Origin: Xylocopa sonorina
Taxonomy: Eukaryota > Arthropoda > Insecta > Hymenoptera > Apidae
Direction of reading: 5' to 3'
NCBI RefSeq assembly: GCF_050948175.1
Contig: NW_027490117.1
Coordinates: forward strand, 620,001-684,000
DNA length: 64,000 bases
Below are positions 62,649 to 64,000 of this stretch, one piece after another; within the stretch, counting starts at the first letter, position 1, and each line of letters begins with the position of its first letter. The notes below the pieces were generated by a model. That model saw only the letters and a list, made by a program, of their open reading frames with translations. It made no database searches and was not told the DNA's origin. Made by a program: the position numbers and the translations under genes.

Positions 62649-64000
62649 TGTCACGTCGCGAGGGTGGAAAATTTCCGTTTTATTCGCGGATGACACGCAG
62701 CCAGAAAACGGACTCGGCACGCTTAATTGCGAAGGGTTCCGGGTTCCTTTCGTGGGACAACGAACACTTTCAAAACGCGATCGCGGTAAATAGGAAAGAT
62801 CCTACCCTTGCTGTCTTGAATCGTTGTTAATTTAGTATCCCTTCCTGAGATACTGTTGCTGTCGAGGATCGCTTTCCGGAATCGTCCCTGCGTAAGGGCT
62901 GCGAGGCTGGATCGTAAGAGGGATGAGTCTCCAACGTAGCGGGTTTCCTGTGCTGATCGGCTTGCCTTGGCCGGAAGAAGGCGACGGAGCAGGTTGTTGA
63001 AGAGCCACTGGAACGGTGGTGTTCGAACGAAGAGACGAAAGGGCTTCGATGCCCAAGTAATCGCGCATAAGTCGGCGTAGGTAATTCTTCCGTCCCGCAC
63101 GTCGAGCTTTACGTTTCGGATTGAGACACATTCGCGTCTAGTTCCAGCAATCCGGATACGAATCGGATAAGCGGCGGTCCGCTCTAACCTATCGGTCCAG
63201 AAGGGTGAAACGTCGACTATATCCGCACGTAGTTTCCGCTGTGGATCGGCGAAGTTAAGCGGCGGTCCGCTCTAACCAGCCGGTTACCAAGGTCAACTAG
63301 CGATTGGATTCGAATGATGGATATCCACGCGATAGCTCGTGGAAGAATTCGTAGATAATAATGAAATTAGAGGATAATAATCAAATTTAAACTTGTACAT
63401 GTAAGGTAAAATAAAATATATTCTAATATAAACCTAAGCTTACACTGACTTCCCTAAGGCTAAGTTAAAGATAGACTTAACGTTTAGAATTGGAATGAAT
63501 TGACTTGAACTAGAATTGAAGTAGAATTAGAAACACCTCCGATTGAGGCATTGAGAGCGAGATTGGAACTCCTCGGTTCGAAGGACTGATCGGAACTGAT
63601 CTTCAGCTCGCGTGTCCGCGACCTCCTCGAGTCGCGTGGCGTGCGAGTCGCTGGACCCCGGAGTGGGGTGGCCGCTCGGCCCGCGAAGTGGGGCGGCCGG
63701 TCGGAGTGGGGCGCGGCTCGCGTTAAGCGTGAGCCGCGCGCGTCGGACGGTTGCTTGGGCGTATCGAAACTTATGACTATGAGAATTCGCAGATATATTA
63801 GGAACTATGTGTGTGTTGTTTGCGTATGTACATTAGTTGTGTCGTGTACTTAATTCTAGGACGTTCTTATGAATACACATTATCAAAATAAGAATAATGG
63901 GAGGATGGCGTAGGCGAATCGGTGAGATGCTCGGTGATCTGTTCGTGCGGCTGAAGGCTGCATGTCTCCCAACTCTGGCGATAGCGCGCATCGTCGCGCG
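62649..64000 (-). mobile_element. LTR of the same retrotransposon, copy 3 (cut at window end)
   Basis: Reverse complement of the 1534-bp LTR (coordinate sum with 25676-27209 is 89858), visible for 1352 bp; the full LTR would end at 64182. On the minus strand the left edge must be a 3' LTR, so this is either the 3' end of a full copy or a solo LTR. It has at least one substitution against copies 1 and 2 (A at 62733 where they have C). The preceding satellite bases are GGGATG, so the target differs from the CATG used by copies 1 and 2. The 22-bp direct repeat is at 63168-63189 and 63256-63277. Confidence 0.93.

Overview
This is repetitive eukaryotic DNA with no host gene that I can recognise. 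About 46 kb of the 64 kb is one 174-bp tandem satellite. The rest is three insertions of a single Ty3/Gypsy-type LTR retrotransposon. The style of the Gag-Pol polyprotein, the possible Leu-tRNA primer site and the satellite setting suggest an arthropod, most likely an insect. The sequence alone does not fix the species.

Layout. 1-7401: retrotransposon copy 1 on the minus strand, lacking only its 3' LTR beyond the first 8 bp. 7402-25675: satellite array 1, almost exactly 105 monomers. 25676-34602: retrotransposon copy 2 on the plus strand, complete at 8927 bp, with two 1534-bp LTRs that are identical by eye and a CATG target-site duplication. 34603-62648: satellite array 2, about 161 monomers. 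62649-64000: LTR of a third, minus-strand copy, cut by the window end.

The element. The order is LTR, an 18-nt primer-binding site resembling a Leu tRNA 3' end, gag (431 aa, two CCHC knuckles), pol in the -1 frame (protease, reverse transcriptase, RNase H, integrase with a GPY/F module), polypurine tract, LTR. The gag-pol overlap holds a correctly phased GGGAAAC slippery heptamer followed 5 nt later by a 7-bp stem. This predicts programmed -1 frameshifting to a Gag-Pol of about 2033 aa. The pol frame reads through the polypurine tract and stops 316 nt inside the 3' LTR. No env-like frame is present. Copy 2 looks intact and very young.

The satellite. Each monomer has several short dyads: GCGATATCGC, CTACG-ATA-CGTAG, TTCCTTGCAAGGAA, and GACACTTC/GAAGTGTC. 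Array 1 shows long-period higher-order structure, with blocks recurring at 21, 23 and 24 monomers. Array 2 contains a tandem duplication of about 9 kb, a 1738-bp ten-monomer repeat and a 348-bp dimer repeat. The duplicated 9-kb unit carries the empty version of the copy 2 insertion site at 43990-43993, which dates that insertion after the duplication. Copies 1 and 2 entered the same CATG of the monomer in opposite orientations. The whole resembles centromeric or pericentromeric DNA with recent retrotransposon insertions; that location is inference.
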